This document shows, piece by piece, positions 1-8,846 of a stretch of 57,196 bases of DNA (the stretch's first letter is position 1; every line of letters begins with the position of its first letter). This DNA comes from a bacterium (GTDB taxonomy: Bacteria > Planctomycetota > Planctomycetia > Pirellulales > UBA1268): positions 1-57,196 of the forward strand of contig JAPOJV010000003.1 in NCBI GenBank assembly GCA_029978085.1, given 5' to 3'. The translations under genes and the position numbers were made by a program. Below the pieces are notes generated by a model that made no database searches, was not told the DNA's origin, and saw only the letters and a program-made list of their open reading frames with translations.

Positions 1-3000
1 ACGTCGGCTTGGGAGCCGGCGGCGGCGCCGGGGAAGTTCGCGATCGTGGCTGTCGTGCGGCCGAGGGCGTCGTAGAGCGTGCGGGCGACGATGCCCTTGG
101 GATCCGTCACGTCCTGCACGCGGCCGGCGGCGTCGTAGGTGTAGGTCGTGACGAGCGCCGTGTCGGAGCCGGCCGGGGCGGTGCCGGGGCGAGCGGAGGC
201 GATGCCGCCGTTGGTGCCGACGTTGACAGATGCGGTGAGCCGGTCGGCTGGGTCGTAGTAGCTGGCCGCGAACGAGACGCGGGCTGGGATGCCGCTGGTG
301 GGTGTGCCGAGGGAGCCGAGGAGCGACGACGAGGCGTCGTGGAACCGTTGGCGGTTCGTCGTGAGGATCACGTTGCTCGCGGCGTCGTAGGTGTATTGGG
401 TTTGTTCCAAAATTAGCGACGCAGCAAGCGAGGTGGCATTGGCCCACGTGGCACTTGGCACGTTGCCAAGCGTAAAACTCGTCGTGAGCCGGCCAGCGCC
501 GTCGTAGCGGCTTTGCATTACGGGGGCGTTCGGGGCGTAGACGGCCGCCACGTTGCCGCGGCGGTCGTAGAACATGTTCGTCGTCAGCCGGGGCGTGCCG
601 ACCGCGCCCGTGGTCTGATCCACGAACAGCTCCTGCGTGCGATACACGCGGTCCTGCGCGTCGTAGAGCGAGACCTGGGAGCTGCGGAGGAGCGCCGCGG
701 CCGGCTTGTCGGGCACGCCGTCGGCGTTCGCGTCGATCACCTGGACGCCGTCGCCGTCGAACACGCTCCGGCCGGTCACGCGGCCGAGGTTGTCGTAGTC
801 GGTGAACGAGAGCGGACGGTTCACGGAGGGGTCTTCCGTGGCGAGGGTGCCTGTGGCGCCGGACTTCGTGGCCACGAGGCGGTTCCGCCAATCATAGGCG
901 TTTTGGGTGACACGCGGGGAGGCACCGCCCCCCGGGAACTGCGTGGACTTCGTGAGGTTGCCGTTGCCCACGCCGCCGTTGTCGTATTCGTAGGCGGCGA
1001 CTTGGACCATGTTGGACGTCGGGCCGGCATTGGACGGCTTCCACTTGAAGCCGTTGGTCGTCGAGTCGTCGGTGCCGACGTACGTGCCCGTCAGCCGGGC
1101 GAGGCCGTCGAACGTCGAGATCGTGATCGTGCCGGCGGGGTTTTGGAGGCGGTCCACCTGGCCTTGGTCGTTGTAGGCGTATCTCGTGCGGAGGTAGTTG
1201 GCGCCCTCGAGGCCGAGCGTGGCCGTGGTGGTGGAGTAGGTGAGGCCGTCGAGGTTCGTATAGCGGTCCACCGCGATCACCTGGCCGGCTGCGTTCATGA
1301 GCGACCGCGTGAGCGATTGCATGGTGGTGATCGGCTCGGTGCCCGTCGGGCGGCCCTGGGCGTCCACCGCGGGCACGGCCGAGTAGGTGAGACTCTCGGT
1401 GTAGGTGCCCGAGAGATCGCGGCGCGAGACCGTGATCGGGCCGGTCGGGGTGCGGGTGGTGGCGTTCCAGCCGACGTAGGTGCGGGTCGAGTGGTTGACG
1501 TCGTCGTAGACGGTGTAGGTGATACTCCCGCGCGGGTCGGTGGCCTTGGTGATTCGGCCGAGCGAGTCCACTTCGTGGGTCGTCACGAGATGCAGGCCGC
1601 CGCCGGTGGGCGTGGCCCAGCCAGAGGGCAGACTTTGCGCGTCGAAGTCGCTCGTGCGAGATGTGTTGACGTCCACGATGCTCTTCACGACGGCGCCGGT
1701 CTGCACGTCGTACTGTGTGTGCCTCAAAAACCCGTCGCCGTCCCGCGACCAGATCTCGCGGCCGGCTGCGTCGAACACGCGATCGACCACGACGGCCGTG
1801 CCGGGGCCGTTTTGGGCGGTGGTGACCGTCGGAAGCGTCGTCCGCTGGGAGACGATCTGCGTCGTGCCAGCAGTAAACGTGTAGGCGTAGCTGGTCGTCT
1901 GGGCGCCGGCTGTCGTCGTGTTTGGATACGTCGTGCGGGTGGCCAGCGGCATGACCGTGCTCCCGCCGCCCGACTGCACGAAGTACGTAAACGCTTCCTG
2001 TGTGACGGCCGTGCCGCGGTCGCCCCGCATCACGGCCGTGCTCGACACGAACCGGTCCACGCTGCCGGCGAGTGTGGCCGTGGCGGTGGTGGCCGTGGCG
2101 TAGTTCGTGACCTCGATCAGGCCGCTCGAGTCGCTGATGTATTGAAAGTTGCCCGCGACCTCGTTCAGGAGATCGGGGTACTGCTCGATCTCGGCGAGGT
2201 TCGCCGGGAGGGTGATCGCCTCCGGGCTCACCTGCCAGATCGCCTGGCCGCGGGCGTCGTAGCGGGTGTAGGTGCCTTGTTGCTTGGTGACGCCGCCGTC
2301 GGTCGTGCGGATCACTTCGAGCATCGGCTGGGTGCGGGCGTTTGAGTAGACGATCCGCTCGGTGCCGTCGGGGCGGGCCTCGGTGGTTTTTGTGCGCCAG
2401 TCGAGGTTGCTGCCGAGGACGGGTTTTGGATTCTGGGCGTAGGAGTAGGTAAAGGTGCCGATGCCGCCGGTGCAGGAAGAGCAGCCGGCGCCCTGGACGT
2501 CGTGGCGGATGACGCGGCCCTGGGAGTCGTACGCGTACACATTCGTCGCAAAGGGCGCGACACTCGTGTTCGAGGCCGTGGCGAGGTCGATTCCCGCGGC
2601 GGTGGCGCGGCGGACGGCGTCGGTGTCGAAGGTGGAGAGTACCCGTGAGCCGGCCGTGTAGCGGTAGGCCTGGGCGTCGAGGAGGGCACCGGCGGTGTCG
2701 CGGACGCTGATGCTCGCCAGGTCGCCAAGCGTGCCGAACGCCGACGTGCCGTCGTAGTAGGCGTAGGAGACGCTGCGGACGAGCGTGCCGTCGCCGCGGC
2801 GGACGTCGATCCGGGCGACCTTGCCTGCGTTCGGGTCGGTGGCGGGGAGGGAGACGTAGTCCTGGATCTCGACGGGGGTGGTCTGGCCCGCCAGGAAGCT
2901 CGTGACGCTCGCGATCGAGCCGTCGGCGTTGAACGCGTAGACGGTCTGGTTGCCGCTCGCGTCGCCCTGGGCGATGACCCGGCCGCGGTTAACCTCGGGG

Positions 3001-3653
3001 ATACTCTCATCGAACCCGTTGAACGTGAACACGGTGCCTGAGGCGGTGCGGTAGCGATACTGGCCGCCGCTCGCGGAGAAGCTGTCGGCCGTCGCGAGGC
3101 CGCGGGCCCGCGTGAAGCTGCCAGAGTCGCCGCTGGCCTGCCAGACCCGCTGGTCGGCAGAGCCGAACATCACGGCCATCATCGCTGGCGCGCCTGTCGG
3201 CTGGGGAATCGACTCGAGCGTCGGCAGGCCCGCCGCGGACCAGCCGTTGCCAAAGGGGCTCCATGACTCGGCGGGGGACGTGGCGGCTGGGGTGGCGAAA
3301 GTGGCCGCCGCGGGACCGCCGCCGGTGGACGTGGACGTGTGGGTCAGTGACTGGCCGGCGCCGACGCCCGCGTGCACCTGCAGAATCCCCGTGGCCGGGT
3401 GCACGCCGGTGTCGCACGTCGTGGGGCAGTCGTCCTCGCCTGGATCAATCGGCGTGGCTTCGACGATCCAGCACCAGTCGTTGTAGTCGTAGTCGTCCCA
3501 GTCCTCGAAGGCGATGGCCCAGACGGGCGACTCGGGGCTGCCAAAGCCGAAGTCGGACCCCGGCTTCACCGTGAAGCGGCTGCCGGGGAACGAATAGGTG
3601 CCCGCGGAATCGCCGTCCGGGGAAATCGGGGACGGGAGCCGATTTCGCAACAT
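1..3653 (-). CDS. RHS/YD-repeat cell-surface protein, 3' end outside the window
   Basis: One frame is open on the minus strand from 3653 to the left edge; I checked the phase at about 60, 2280 and 3650. The product carries some twenty YD-type repeats such as YDAAGRVQDVTD, YDALGRTTATI, YDNLGRVTGRSVFD and YDARGQAIWQV, the hallmark of RHS proteins, which form a large beta-barrel shell in surface proteins and toxins. The first ~60 residues include an acidic stretch, FEDWDDYDYNDW, like the calcium-binding FEDL..DYND motif of exported adhesins. No signal peptide follows the chosen ATG at 3653; the frame stays open upstream to a TGA at 3786-3788 without a better start. The ATG lies in an inverted-repeat element, so the true 5' end may have been lost. 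The C-terminal part, where a toxin would sit, is not visible. Confidence 0.8.
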   Translation of the reverse strand, partial: MLRNRLPSPISPDGDSAGTYSFPGSRFTVKPGSDFGFGSPESPVWAIAFEDWDDYDYNDWCWIVEATPIDPGEDDCPTTCDTGVHPATGILQVHAGVGAGQSLTHTSTSTGGGPAAATFATPAATSPAESWSPFGNGWSAAGLPTLESIPQPTGAPAMMAVMFGSADQRVWQASGDSGSFTRARGLATADSFSASGGQYRYRTASGTVFTFNGFDESIPEVNRGRVIAQGDASGNQTVYAFNADGSIASVTSFLAGQTTPVEIQDYVSLPATDPNAGKVARIDVRRGDGTLVRSVSYAYYDGTSAFGTLGDLASISVRDTAGALLDAQAYRYTAGSRVLSTFDTDAVRRATAAGIDLATASNTSVAPFATNVYAYDSQGRVIRHDVQGAGCSSCTGGIGTFTYSYAQNPKPVLGSNLDWRTKTTEARPDGTERIVYSNARTQPMLEVIRTTDGGVTKQQGTYTRYDARGQAIWQVSPEAITLPANLAEIEQYPDLLNEVAGNFQYISDSSGLIEVTNYATATTATATLAGSVDRFVSSTAVMRGDRGTAVTQEAFTYFVQSGGGSTVMPLATRTTYPNTTTAGAQTTSYAYTFTAGTTQIVSQRTTLPTVTTAQNGPGTAVVVDRVFDAAGREIWSRDGDGFLRHTQYDVQTGAVVKSIVDVNTSRTSDFDAQSLPSGWATPTGGGLHLVTTHEVDSLGRITKATDPRGSITYTVYDDVNHSTRTYVGWNATTRTPTGPITVSRRDLSGTYTESLTYSAVPAVDAQGRPTGTEPITTMQSLTRSLMNAAGQVIAVDRYTNLDGLTYSTTTATLGLEGANYLRTRYAYNDQGQVDRLQNPAGTITISTFDGLARLTGTYVGTDDSTTNGFKWKPSNAGPTSNMVQVAAYEYDNGGVGNGNLTKSTQFPGGGASPRVTQNAYDWRNRLVATKSGATGTLATEDPSVNRPLSFTDYDNLGRVTGRSVFDGDGVQVIDANADGVPDKPAAALLRSSQVSLYDAQDRVYRTQELFVDQTTGAVGTPRLTTNMFYDRRGNVAAVYAPNAPVMQSRYDGAGRLTTSFTLGNVPSATWANATSLAASLILEQTQYTYDAASNVILTTNRQRFHDASSSLLGSLGTPTSGIPARVSFAASYYDPADRLTASVNVGTNGGIASARPGTAPAGSDTALVTTYTYDAAGRVQDVTDPKGIVARTLYDALGRTTATIANFPGAAAGSQAD

Positions 3654-3745
3654 CCTGCTGGTCAAGCTGTGATCGCCGTGGTGCAGCTGAGCGAGTTGAC
3701 AGTCGTGCGTCGCGAAATCGGCTCCCGTCCCGAGTTTTCCCCGGA
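3616..3745. repeat. Inverted-repeat element (MITE- or REP-like) at the RHS start
   Basis: The left arm (3616-3650) and right arm (3710-3745) are reverse complements over about 35 bases, with a 20-base identical core (GCGAAATCGGCTCCCGTCCC on the outward reading) and a few mismatches further out. The spacer is about 59 bases. The element lies between the divergent RHS gene and the exported-protein operon and contains the only ATG available to the RHS frame. No transposase is nearby. Confidence 0.65.
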
Positions 3746-3824
3746 CTACGGGCCGAGTCGCCACGCGTTCGGGAGTCGCCGGGTATCATGTGCTTGTTGT
3801 TTCCTCGGAGCTGGGCCCGTGGCC

Positions 3825-4865
3825 ATGCTGCAGCGGCTGCTGATCGTGACCTGCGCGAGCCTCGTTGCCGGCGGCCTGCCGGCGCTGGCGGTGGCGATGA
3901 CCGCAACGGCCGCTGCGGTCGACGACGAACTGGCCCGTGAGCCGTCGTGGCCGGCGCCGTCCCGGGCCGAGCTTCGAGACCGCACTACTGCCTGGCTGGC
4001 GACACGCGGCCACGATGCCGCGGCCGCGATCGAGGTGTGGGACGATGGGGCCGAGCCGCTTGATGCGGTCGTCGCCGTCATCCGCCGCGCGGATCCGCGG
4101 GCGGCCGCAGTCGACACCGCCACGTCTGATCCCGTTGCTGCCTGGCTCGATGGCTCCGACGTCGACTCCTTCGAGCGCGACAGCCTCCGACTGTGGCTGG
4201 CCCGCGAGCTCGTGCGCCGCGACCGCTTCGACGAGGCGCTCCCGCTGCTGGCCGGCCTCGACCTGGCGACGAGCGTCGACCCCGCGACCCTCCTCTTTCA
4301 TCGTGCCGTCTGCCAGCATTGGCTGCTCGATGCCGAGGCGGCGGTCGATTCGCTCGACCGGTTGCTGGAGCGAGCCGGCGAGATCCCCGTGCGGTACGAG
4401 CGAGTCGCGCGACTGCTGCGGGCCGACATCGCGGGCCTGGAAGACGGCTCACTCGATCACATCGCCCGCCGGATGCGGGACATCACCCGCCGGCTCGATC
4501 TGGGCCGCGCCGGCCCCCGCACCCGGCAGGTGCAGGAGAGCGTGGTCACATCGCTCGACCGCTTGATCAAAGACCTCGAAGACCAGCAGCAGCAGGGGGC
4601 GTCCGGGTCGGCCGGCGCCGGAGGGGGTGCCGCCGGAGGCCAAGGGGGCGCGGCCACACCCATGGACGACAGCCGCCTGGCCGGCGGCCAGGGCAAGGGG
4701 GAGGTGCAGGCCCGCGACGTCGGCTCTGGCGACGGCTGGGGCAATCTGCCGCCACACGCCCGCGAGGCCGCGCTTCAGCAGATCGGCCGCGAGTTTCCGC
4801 CGCACTATCGCGAAGCGATCGAACTCTATTTCAAGCGGCTCGCTACCGGCTCCGAGGAGCGCTGA
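3825..4865 (+). CDS. Exported TPR-like protein of unknown function, first gene of the protease operon
   Basis: 346 residues. An N-terminal signal peptide (MLQRLLIVTCASLVAGG...) is followed by an Ala-rich helical region that could fold as TPR-type hairpins, a Gln- and Gly-rich linker near residues 250-290, and a conserved-looking tail WGNLPPHAREAALQQIGREF. I know similar tails (LPP.ER..AL..I...FP.HYR..IE.YF..LA) from planctomycete proteins near aerotolerance-like operons. The ATG at 3825 is preferred; an in-frame GTG at 3819 would add two residues. The next gene starts 5 bases downstream. The function is unknown, and scaffolding for the following proteases is only inferred from position. Confidence 0.7.
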   Translation: MLQRLLIVTCASLVAGGLPALAVAMTATAAAVDDELAREPSWPAPSRAELRDRTTAWLATRGHDAAAAIEVWDDGAEPLDAVVAVIRRADPRAAAVDTATSDPVAAWLDGSDVDSFERDSLRLWLARELVRRDRFDEALPLLAGLDLATSVDPATLLFHRAVCQHWLLDAEAAVDSLDRLLERAGEIPVRYERVARLLRADIAGLEDGSLDHIARRMRDITRRLDLGRAGPRTRQVQESVVTSLDRLIKDLEDQQQQGASGSAGAGGGAAGGQGGAATPMDDSRLAGGQGKGEVQARDVGSGDGWGNLPPHAREAALQQIGREFPPHYREAIELYFKRLATGSEER

Positions 4866-4870
4866 CCGCC

Positions 4871-6043
4871 ATGCCGCGCTGGCTCGTCATCCTGCTCGCC
4901 TGCGGCTGCCTCACCGCGATCCCGGCTCGGGCCGCAGCACCGCAGGCTCGCGTGGAGCGGAGCGACGGATCGATCATCGAGGCCGCGCTCGTCGCGATCG
5001 ACGCCAACGACGTGCGGCTCCAGGCGGTGAACGGAGACACGACGCTCCCCGTGACGGCCATCCGTCGCGTCGTGGTCGTGAACGAGGCTGCCGCAAAGCC
5101 TCGGCCGGCTCCGGTCACGGTGACGACGACCACGGGCAGCCGGATCACGGGCGACGACTTTACGTGGACGGGTGACGTGGCCGCGGTCATCCGCGGTGAG
5201 GAGCGAATCGAGCTGCCGATCGGCCTCGTGCAGCTCGTCGCGTGGCGGCGGCCGGAGGATGCCGCCGGCGACCCCGCCTGGATCCCGACGCTGCCCGAGC
5301 AGCCGGAGTCGGACCTCGTGATCGTGGGGGCCGGACCCGAAGCGGAATGCGTGGCCTGTGCGATCACCGCCCTGTCGGCCGAGAGCGTCACCGTCGTGCT
5401 GGAGGGCGAGACGATCCCCGTGAAGCGAACGAGGGTCGCTGGCCTGCGCTGGCTGCGACCGCCAGCCACCCCCCAGGGACGGATCGACGTGGCCACGGCC
5501 GCTGGCCGGTTCGCCGCGGCCAGCGTGACCTGGTCGCCCGCGGACGGGCTCGTGCTCGATGGCCGCATGCGGATGCCGGCGGCCTGGCTTGAATCCATCA
5601 ATTACGCCGCCGACCGCACGGTGCGGCTGGCCGCCTTGGATGCCGAGCGGATGAACGTGGAGCCGTTCTTCGGCGGCCTCCGCGGCGTCGAAGGACTGGC
5701 CGGTTTCTTCGCGCCGCGGCTCGTGAAGGTGCCGGCAGGTGATCAGTCGGCCCTGCTCCTGCGTCCTCGCACGGTGGGTGTATGGCGGGTGCCGGCCGAC
5801 AGCCGCCGGTTTCTCGGTACGCTCCGTGCGGCAAACGCAGCGGCGCCACGCGCTGAGGTCGTGATCGATATCGACGGCCGCGAGGTCTTCCGCGGCACAG
5901 TCACCACCGCAGCGCCGGCTCCCGCAGGCCTGCCGATCGACCTCGACGTGGCGGGCGGCCGTCGCCTCACACTCACCATCGATTTCGCAGACGGCGGCCC
6001 GGGCGGCCCGCTTCGTCTCGACGACGCCCGCTTCGAGAAGTGA
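4871..6043 (+). CDS. Exported beta-rich protein of unknown function
   Basis: 390 residues. It begins with a signal peptide (MPRWLVILLACGCLTAIPARA). The rest is rich in short beta strands, with early repeats of the kind G..I....V..ID...V.L, resembling surface beta-sandwich proteins, and a C-terminal carbohydrate-binding-like stretch ending in LRLDDARFEK. I do not recognise a catalytic motif. Its stop (6041-6043) overlaps the start of the protease gene by one base, so the two are probably translated together. It could be a substrate-binding or cell-wall partner of the proteases. Confidence 0.7.
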   Translation: MPRWLVILLACGCLTAIPARAAAPQARVERSDGSIIEAALVAIDANDVRLQAVNGDTTLPVTAIRRVVVVNEAAAKPRPAPVTVTTTTGSRITGDDFTWTGDVAAVIRGEERIELPIGLVQLVAWRRPEDAAGDPAWIPTLPEQPESDLVIVGAGPEAECVACAITALSAESVTVVLEGETIPVKRTRVAGLRWLRPPATPQGRIDVATAAGRFAAASVTWSPADGLVLDGRMRMPAAWLESINYAADRTVRLAALDAERMNVEPFFGGLRGVEGLAGFFAPRLVKVPAGDQSALLLRPRTVGVWRVPADSRRFLGTLRAANAAAPRAEVVIDIDGREVFRGTVTTAAPAPAGLPIDLDVAGGRRLTLTIDFADGGPGGPLRLDDARFEK

Positions 6044-7815
6044 TGCCCTCGCTCCGTCACTGCAGCCGTTTCGCCAACGCCGTCGCGGGCGCAGCGGCAC
6101 TCGTTCTGGGTGTTTCCCGCCTACCTGTCAGGGCCGAGGTCGAGCCGGCTGTGCTGCAGGCCGAGGCCGCGCGGGTCGAGGTGATCCGGGCCGCATCGCA
6201 GTGCGCCGTCTCGATCTTCGCCGGTGATGCCGGCGGCGGCTCCGGCGTGCTCGTCAGCCCCGATGGCTATGCACTCACCAACTTTCACGTCGTCGAGCCG
6301 GCCGGTCCGGCGATGCGGTGCGGCCTGAACGACGGCCGCCTGTACGACGCGGTGCTCGTGGGCCTCGACCCGACCGGTGACGTCGCCCTGGTGCGGCTGC
6401 TCGGACGCGACGACTTTCCGCATGCCACGCCGGCCGATAGCGACCGCGTGCAGCCGGGCGACTTCTGCTTCGCGGCCGGCAATCCGTTTCTGTTGGCCAC
6501 CGACCTCCAGCCCTCGATCAGCGTCGGCATCGTCTCGGGCGTGCACCGCTACCAGTTTCCGGCCGGCACGATCCTCGAGTATGCCGACTGCCTCCAGGTG
6601 GATGCCGCGATCAACCCGGGCAACTCCGGCGGCGGGCTGTTCGACGAGGCCGGCCGCCTCATCGGCGTCAACGGCCGGGCCTCGTTCGAGAAGCGGGGCC
6701 GGGTGAACGTCGGCGTGGGCTACGCGATCTCGATGAACCAGGTGCGGAACTTCTTCGGCCTGCTCAAGGGGGGCCGGCTGGTCGATCATGCCACGCTCGG
6801 CGCGACCGTGTCATCGAGTGCCGACGGCCGCGTGCTCGTGTCGGACATCCTGCAGTCGTCCGATGCCTGGCGACGCGGACTGCGGTACGACGACGAGATC
6901 GTGGCCCTCGCGGGCCGCCCCATCCGCACGGTCAACGCCTTCAAGAACGTGCTCGGCACGCTGCCGGCCGGCTGGCGGGTCCCGCTCGCCTACCGGCGGG
7001 CCGGCCGGCGGCATGAGATCGTCGTGCGACTGGCGGCCGTGCCCTCGGCCGCCGCGCTCGCGGCCCTTGTCAGCGGTGAGCCGGAGCCGCCCCCTCGCGG
7101 TCCGAAAGATGACGCGCCACGCGTGCCTGCCGACCGCCGCGCCCCCCCCGATGCCGCGCGGCTGCCGGAGTCGGTCCGCGGGCTCTACGATCCTCGCCCC
7201 GGGTTCGTGAACTTCCACTTCAACACACTGGAGCGTGACCGCGTGGCCGCCGCCATCGCGAAGAGCCGCCCGGCCACGATGCCTGGGGCATGGGAGTTCG
7301 CCGGAGCCCGGGCCGAAGGGGGCCGGTTCCAACTCCGGCTCGCCGACGACGACGCGGTGATCGACCTCCCCACGGGCACGTCGCGGATCGATCCGGCCGG
7401 CGATCTCGCGGCGGATGCCTCGCCACCGGGAAGCGGAGGCCTGCTCGCGGCGCTCGCCATCTGGAGACAGCTGGTGCGATCGGGACCGACCGCCGTCGGC
7501 GGCACGACCTACTGGGGTACGGCGCCGCGGGATCCGCAGGCGTTCACGGCTGGCTTTGCCGCGGAACTCGTCGACGTGCTGGAGGTGGCCGTCTCGGGTA
7601 TGACGGCCGAGGTCGCCGTCGATGCCGCCGGCGTCGTCACGCAGGTGGAACTCTGGCAGGACGCCGACTCCGATTCGTGCCTCGTGCGATTCGGACGGCC
7701 GCACCCCGACGACCCGCGCGGCCTGCCGACGCGGTTCGACGTGAGCCGCGGCGACGAGGTCTTCGGCGCGTTCATCGTCGAGCCCGCCCCCCCGGCCCCG
7801 GGGGCACAGCCATGA
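6043..7815 (+). CDS. S1C (HtrA/DegP-like) serine protease with PDZ domain
   Basis: 590 residues, exported (hydrophobic N-terminus, residues 1-32). The trypsin-fold triad is visible: His82 in LTNFHVVE, Asp113 in TGDVALVRL and Ser195 in NPGNSGGG. A PDZ domain follows at about residues 220-330 (ILQSSDAWRRGLRYDDEIVALAGRP). The last ~230 residues form a domain I do not recognise. HtrA proteins degrade or refold damaged envelope proteins. The gene overlaps both neighbours (TGATG at the start, ATGA at the end), inside a five-gene operon. An in-frame GTG at 6040 would add one residue. It is the only paralogue of the three here with an intact catalytic triad. Confidence 0.88.
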   Translation: MPSLRHCSRFANAVAGAAALVLGVSRLPVRAEVEPAVLQAEAARVEVIRAASQCAVSIFAGDAGGGSGVLVSPDGYALTNFHVVEPAGPAMRCGLNDGRLYDAVLVGLDPTGDVALVRLLGRDDFPHATPADSDRVQPGDFCFAAGNPFLLATDLQPSISVGIVSGVHRYQFPAGTILEYADCLQVDAAINPGNSGGGLFDEAGRLIGVNGRASFEKRGRVNVGVGYAISMNQVRNFFGLLKGGRLVDHATLGATVSSSADGRVLVSDILQSSDAWRRGLRYDDEIVALAGRPIRTVNAFKNVLGTLPAGWRVPLAYRRAGRRHEIVVRLAAVPSAAALAALVSGEPEPPPRGPKDDAPRVPADRRAPPDAARLPESVRGLYDPRPGFVNFHFNTLERDRVAAAIAKSRPATMPGAWEFAGARAEGGRFQLRLADDDAVIDLPTGTSRIDPAGDLAADASPPGSGGLLAALAIWRQLVRSGPTAVGGTTYWGTAPRDPQAFTAGFAAELVDVLEVAVSGMTAEVAVDAAGVVTQVELWQDADSDSCLVRFGRPHPDDPRGLPTRFDVSRGDEVFGAFIVEPAPPAPGAQP

Positions 7816-8846
7816 CCACACGCGCCTGGAACACCGAGTGGGCCCGCGGTCTCGTCTGCCTGATCGTGGGCGGCTGGGTCGGGCTGACCAGCGCCGCCGG
7901 TACGCCCCAGGAGACCATCCGCTCCGCGGCCCGCAAGGTCGTGAAGCTCTACGGCGCGGGGGGCCTGCGGGGCCTCGAGGCCTACCAGTCCGGCATCATC
8001 GTCTCACCCGACGGCACGATCCTCACCGTGATGAGCACGGTGCTCGACACCGACGAGATCGACTGCGTGCTCGACGACGGCAGCCGCCATCGAGCGACGC
8101 TGAAGGGAGTCGATCCGCAACGCGAGCTGGCAGTGCTTTCCATCGACGCGGCCGATCTGCCCGCGTTCGCCCTGGAGCCTATCGGCACGGTCGCGGTCGG
8201 CACCCGCGTGATCGCACTGTCGAACCTCTTCGGCGTGGCCGTGGGCGACGAGCGGGTGAGCGCCCAGCGGGGCGTGGTGTCGGCCAAGGTTCCACTCGAG
8301 GCCCGCCGTGGTGCCGCCGAAGCGCCGTTCACCGGCGACGTCTACGTGCTCGACTGCACGACGAACAACCCGGGCGCCCCCGGCGGTGCGGTCGTCGATT
8401 CGCAGGGCCGTCTCGTCGGCATGCTCGGCAAGGAACTGCGGTCGACGTCGACCGGCATCTGGCTCAACTACGCCTTGCCAGCGGCCGAACTCGACCGCGG
8501 CGCCCGCGCCATCGCGGCCGGCACGACGGCACCGGCCACCGCCGACGCCCCGGCCTTCGATCCCCGGCTGTGCGGCCTCGTCCTCGTGCCCGATCTCCTC
8601 GACAAGACGCCGCCATTCATCGAAGCCGTGCTCCCTGGCTCCGCAGCCGCGACGGCCGGCCTGCAGCCCGACGACCTCGTGATCGCAGTCGCCGGCCGCG
8701 CCGTAGCGTCACGGGCCGCAGTCGAGCGGGAGTTGGGCCGGCTCGCGGCCGGTGACCCCGTGCGGCTCTCGGTGATTCGTGGTGGCCGGATCGTGGAGTG
8801 CGATCTCGGCCCGCGGCCCGCAGCCAAGGAGCAGCCCACGCCATGA
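7812..8846 (+). CDS. HtrA-like pseudoprotease with PDZ domain
   Basis: 344 residues with a signal-like N-terminus and a trypsin-fold plus PDZ layout like the previous gene. All three catalytic positions are changed: the His motif reads LTVMSTV (Ser75 in place of His), the Asp motif reads RELAVLSI (Glu105) and the nucleophile motif reads NPGAPGG (Pro190 for Ser). The glycines around the oxyanion hole are kept, so the fold is probably intact. The PDZ domain sits at about 245-330 (AVLPGSAAATAGLQPDDLVIAV). It starts with an ATGA overlap on the active protease. A regulatory or peptide-binding partner role is inferred. Confidence 0.8.
   Translation: MTTRAWNTEWARGLVCLIVGGWVGLTSAAGTPQETIRSAARKVVKLYGAGGLRGLEAYQSGIIVSPDGTILTVMSTVLDTDEIDCVLDDGSRHRATLKGVDPQRELAVLSIDAADLPAFALEPIGTVAVGTRVIALSNLFGVAVGDERVSAQRGVVSAKVPLEARRGAAEAPFTGDVYVLDCTTNNPGAPGGAVVDSQGRLVGMLGKELRSTSTGIWLNYALPAAELDRGARAIAAGTTAPATADAPAFDPRLCGLVLVPDLLDKTPPFIEAVLPGSAAATAGLQPDDLVIAVAGRAVASRAAVERELGRLAAGDPVRLSVIRGGRIVECDLGPRPAAKEQPTP

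Noticed and set aside
513..2345. 610-codon open frame on the plus strand
   Set aside because: Antisense to the RHS frame; Arg/Val/Gly-biased composition without motifs, typical of GC-rich shadow frames.
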